Assembly (NCBI GenBank): GCA_965215615.1 | Contig: OZ244068.1 | Location: 2,356,001 to 2,420,000 of the forward strand | DNA from: CBDATA01 sp965215615 | GTDB taxonomy: Bacteria; Acidobacteriota; Vicinamibacteria; Marinacidobacterales; Marinacidobacteraceae | Length of the DNA stretch: 64,000 nt | Reading direction: 5' to 3' | Shown: in pieces, positions 61,562 to 64,000 of the stretch | Numbering within the stretch: position 1 is the first letter of the stretch | How the letters are laid out: each line of letters starts with the position of its first letter | Position numbers and translations under genes: made by a program | Notes under the pieces: model-generated | The model's input: only the letters and a program-made list of their open reading frames with translations | What the model was told of the DNA's origin: nothing | Databases searched by the model: none

Positions 61562-62453
61562 ACTGATCGAGGATGGCGGCCTCGGCTTCCCCGGCGGATA
61601 CCGGATGGCGGCGGAGCCCGGCCTCGGCGCGGAACCAGGTCCGCTGGCGCTTCGCATAACGACGGGTGGCGGCGACGATCGCCGTCTCGGGATCCGGCAG
61701 CCCGGCGAGGATTTCCCGGTAGCCGATCGCCCGGCGGGCGTGCCACCGGTCGCCGTGGCGGTTTTCGAGGCGTTCGGTTTCCTCGGGCAGGCCCTGCTCG
61801 AACATCCGCCGGACCCGGGCCGCGATGCGGGGGCCGTCGCTCTCGCGCGGCGGGTCCAGCCAGGCGATCCGCCAGTCGGCATCCGGCAGCGGCGGAGCTT
61901 CCCGCTCCCATAGCCGGCTGATCGGGTGTCCGGCGAGCAGGGCCACTTCGAGAGCCCGGATCCGGCGTACGAAATCCTTCGGGGGGATGCGGGCGGCGGC
62001 TTCGGGGTCGTGGCGGGCGAGCAGGTGGTCGAGCCAGCGCGCTCCGCGGGGGTGGGCATACAACCGCTTGAGCCGCTCGCGCATCTCCTTCGAGCTCGGG
62101 GTCGGGTCCGGGAAGAGCCCGCTTCGGAGCGCCCGGAAGTAGAGCCCGCTTCCCCCGACCACCATCGGCAGCGCGCCGCGTGCCCGGATTTCGCGGATCG
62201 CGGCGGCGGCGAGCGCGGCGTACCGTCCGGCTGTGCAGGCATCCTCCGGGTCGAGGACATCCAGCAGGTGGTGGGGGATTCCGCCCCGGAGCCGCGGCGG
62301 CAGCTTGCCCGAACCGATGTCGAGCCCGCGATAGACCTGGACCGCGTCGCAGGAGACGATCTCCACCGCGCCGGGCAGCGCCCGCGCCAGCCGGACGGCG
62401 AGTTCGGACTTGCCGGAGGCGGTGGGGCCGACCAGCCCGAGCACGAGGGACAA
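61542..62453 (-). CDS. miaA: tRNA dimethylallyltransferase
   Basis: 303 residues. P-loop LVGPTASGKSELAVRLARAL, IVSCDAVQVYRGLDIGSGKL, PHHLLDVLDP, VVGGSGLYFRAL and RRIRALEVALLAGHP are family motifs. Prenylates A37 of tRNAs reading UNN codons. Start uncertain: TTG 62453 used, a GTG two codons later (62447) is possible. Confidence 0.95.
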   Translation of the reverse strand: MSLVLGLVGPTASGKSELAVRLARALPGAVEIVSCDAVQVYRGLDIGSGKLPPRLRGGIPHHLLDVLDPEDACTAGRYAALAAAAIREIRARGALPMVVGGSGLYFRALRSGLFPDPTPSSKEMRERLKRLYAHPRGARWLDHLLARHDPEAAARIPPKDFVRRIRALEVALLAGHPISRLWEREAPPLPDADWRIAWLDPPRESDGPRIAARVRRMFEQGLPEETERLENRHGDRWHARRAIGYREILAGLPDPETAIVAATRRYAKRQRTWFRAEAGLRRHPVSAGEAEAAILDQFTAPPP

Positions 62454-62459
62454 GGGCGG

Positions 62460-62564
62460 CTATCCGGCAGCCCGGCAGAGCGCGAGCGCCGCCAGTGCCG
62501 CCACCACGAAAGCCCCCGCGAAAATCTGGCCGCGCGTGAAAGCGAAAGGACCCGGCTCGTTCAG
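62460..62564 (-). CDS. Possible tiny membrane protein
   Basis: A 34-codon frame overlapping the SpoIID-like stop and ending 7 bp before miaA reads NEPGPFAFTRGQIFAGAF then a hydrophobic VVAALAALAL. It would be a single membrane helix. No standard start codon fits well (CTG at 62564), so it may simply be leader sequence of miaA. Confidence 0.2.
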   Translation of the reverse strand: MNEPGPFAFTRGQIFAGAFVVAALAALALCRAAG

Positions 62565-64000
62565 CGGATGGTCTCGACCCGGGTCTCGGGATAGGAGTGG
62601 GCGAGGATCTCGCGGTAGTCGAAGCCGTGGGCGGCCATGCCGTACGCGCCGGCCTGGCAGAGCCCGAGGCCGTGGCCCCAGCCGCGTCCGGTGAACCACC
62701 AGGACTTCACCCGCCCGTTCCGGTCGCGCCGGGGCTCGGCGTAGAAGAGGGTGTCGGCGAGCCCGAGCGCGCGGCGCACTTCGAGCCCCCGCACTTCGAG
62801 CGACCCGCGGTCGCCGCGGATGCGAAGCCGGCTGATCCGCCCGGAAGCTCCCCGTTCGAGAGGATCGAGAGCCACCACCTCGCCGATCTCCTCGTCGGGA
62901 TAGCGGTCGCGGAGCGAGCGGGAGAGATCGGCGTTGTCCCGCGGCACGAGCCAGGCCGACTGGGGGGAGAAGCGATCCCAGGTCTCGCCCCGGTCTTCGA
63001 GGACCAGCAGGTCGAAAACCGCCCCCTCTTCGGAGACCGGCCGGTGGCGGACGAAATCACCCGGACGGAGCCGCAAGCCCCTTTCGGGGATGGGGGGGAC
63101 CGCAGGGTCCGGGCGGCCGGGAATCCGGAGGGGCCGGACCTCGCGGAAGAGCCGCAGCCCGGTCGCCGGACGGAGCCGGATGTCTTCCGAAGCGGGCCGG
63201 TCGGGCTCGATCACGATTTCCTCCCCGTCGAATTTCCTGACCTGACCCCGGACGAGCAGGGCACTCTCCCGGCCGATCAGCGCCCCGGCGGTCGAGATCA
63301 CCTCGCGCCGGGTGACCGGCCGGGCGGGGTTCGCGCCCTTTTCGGAAGCATCCAGCAGCCCCTCGCCCAGCAGGCGGTCGAGCGCCGACGAGCGAAAACG
63401 GACCCGGTCTCCCGGACGGCACCGGAGATCGGCCACGAGCCCGGCATACTGGTCGAGCCGCGGCCCGGAAGGCTCGGCGGCGCAAACCGGGAACCCCAGC
63501 CAGTCGAGCGTGGCGGCCAGTGCTTCGGCCGCCTCCTCCGGGGCCGCCGGCTCGTCGAGCGAGAGGGCCCAGTCCGGCGGGAGCGCTCCGGCGAGCGCGG
63601 CGAGCGCGGCGTCCCAGGGAACGAGAGGTAGCGAGGATTCGAGGTCCAGGCCGTCCGCTTTCCGGAAGCCGTCGCGCGCCACCAGATAGGGGGTCGGTGT
63701 CGTGAAGACGTTCTCGGCGTTCTCGGTGTGGCCTCCGCAGGCGGCGGTGTAGAGGGCATCCGCGAGCCGGCCCCCATGGGTGAGCACTTCGCCGGCGGTC
63801 GCGGAAATGGCGGCGGAGGTCGCCGGATGCTCGGCGGCGACACCGCCATAGACCTGACAACGGGGCCCGGCGCAGAGGTCGTACCCCCGCTCCTGCCAGA
63901 CCGGCCGCGGGCGGAGCGCGTAGGTGCGGGCCACGAGTGCCTGTGCCTTCAGGGCTTCCGGCTCGGGGAAGAGATCGGGAGGAAGCTCGCGGGGCACGAC
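62561..64000 (-). CDS. SpoIID/LytB-domain protein (5' end beyond window)
   Basis: At least 478 residues; the N-terminus lies beyond 64000. PDLFPEPEALKAQALVARTY is the characteristic SpoIID lytic transglycosylase motif, then DALYTAACGGHTENAENVF with the conserved Cys/His region, and C-terminal FTGRGWGHGLGLCQAGAYGM with the GHGxGx(S/C)Q signature. Between them a large insert (about 115-430) of beta-rich sequence replaces the compact canonical fold. SpoIID-type enzymes cleave stem-peptide-free peptidoglycan; here it is probably a cell-wall factor, not sporulation. Confidence 0.9.
   Translation of the reverse strand, partial: VVPRELPPDLFPEPEALKAQALVARTYALRPRPVWQERGYDLCAGPRCQVYGGVAAEHPATSAAISATAGEVLTHGGRLADALYTAACGGHTENAENVFTTPTPYLVARDGFRKADGLDLESSLPLVPWDAALAALAGALPPDWALSLDEPAAPEEAAEALAATLDWLGFPVCAAEPSGPRLDQYAGLVADLRCRPGDRVRFRSSALDRLLGEGLLDASEKGANPARPVTRREVISTAGALIGRESALLVRGQVRKFDGEEIVIEPDRPASEDIRLRPATGLRLFREVRPLRIPGRPDPAVPPIPERGLRLRPGDFVRHRPVSEEGAVFDLLVLEDRGETWDRFSPQSAWLVPRDNADLSRSLRDRYPDEEIGEVVALDPLERGASGRISRLRIRGDRGSLEVRGLEVRRALGLADTLFYAEPRRDRNGRVKSWWFTGRGWGHGLGLCQAGAYGMAAHGFDYREILAHSYPETRVETIR

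Noticed and set aside
59039..62260. 1073-codon open frame on the minus strand
   Set aside because: Antisense of priA and neighbours with Arg/Pro-rich low-complexity translation; priA itself shows every helicase motif.

Overview
The window is a GC-rich bacterial chromosome segment. Genes are densely packed and often start with GTG or TTG. It carries a long single ribosomal-protein/secretion/transcription operon, a coaBC-UDG-priA-miaA housekeeping block, an IHF-MerR pair, PilM/N/O-like genes, SpoIID and tripartite-efflux genes. This is consistent with a diderm, perhaps Acidobacteriota or a related phylum, but no 16S or other decisive marker is present and the phylum call is inference.

Layout. 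0-5.7 kb: a Uma2-type nuclease and an HsdR-N-like protein (divergent), then OPT and BCCT transporters. 5.65-7.8 kb: a complete IS1634-type insertion sequence with 17-bp inverted repeats and a 106-bp target duplication, followed by a frameshifted Phd antitoxin. 8-12.4 kb: an ABC/HlyD export operon, then a 185-bp MITE-like element. 12.6-17.4 kb: a YhaN/YhaO-like (SbcCD-like) ATPase-nuclease pair. 17.5-18.1 kb: a decayed AAA ATPase. 18.2-23.3 kb: a tightly overlapping operon of aminotransferase, 2-hydroxyacid dehydrogenase, Na+/solute symporter, GNAT and TIGR02206 membrane protein. 23.5-26.4 kb: a small secreted protein and PilM/N/O-like proteins. 26.5-29.6 kb: an EF-G paralogue translationally linked to a proline-rich spondin-domain lipoprotein.

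29.6-47.9 kb holds, on the minus strand, rpsL-rpsG-fusA-rpsJ-rplC-rplD-rplW-rplB-rpsS-rplV-rpsC-rplP-rpmC-rpsQ-rplN-rplX-rplE-rpsN-rpsH-rplF-rplR-rpsE-rpmD-rplO-secY-adk-map-infA-rpmJ-rpsM-rpsK-rpsD-rpoA-rplQ. It is preceded by a near-consensus promoter. There is no tuf between fusA and rpsJ. A Phd/PIN toxin-antitoxin pair abuts the operon promoter.

47.9-54.7 kb is accessory DNA. It has an AAA ATPase fused to a PD-(D/E)XK nuclease domain and, next to it, an unusual inverted duplication. Two arms of about 0.6 kb each carry a palindrome, a conserved 80-90-bp block, a promoter and a small membrane/coiled-coil protein gene, and they flank a helix-hairpin-helix-like protein gene. This is the best candidate for an undescribed system. 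A large secreted lipoprotein with its own promoter and terminator follows.

54.9-64 kb returns to core genes: two divergent tRNA-Pro genes, merR, der, ihf-like, coaBC, type-4 UDG, priA, miaA and a SpoIID-like protein that runs off the window end.
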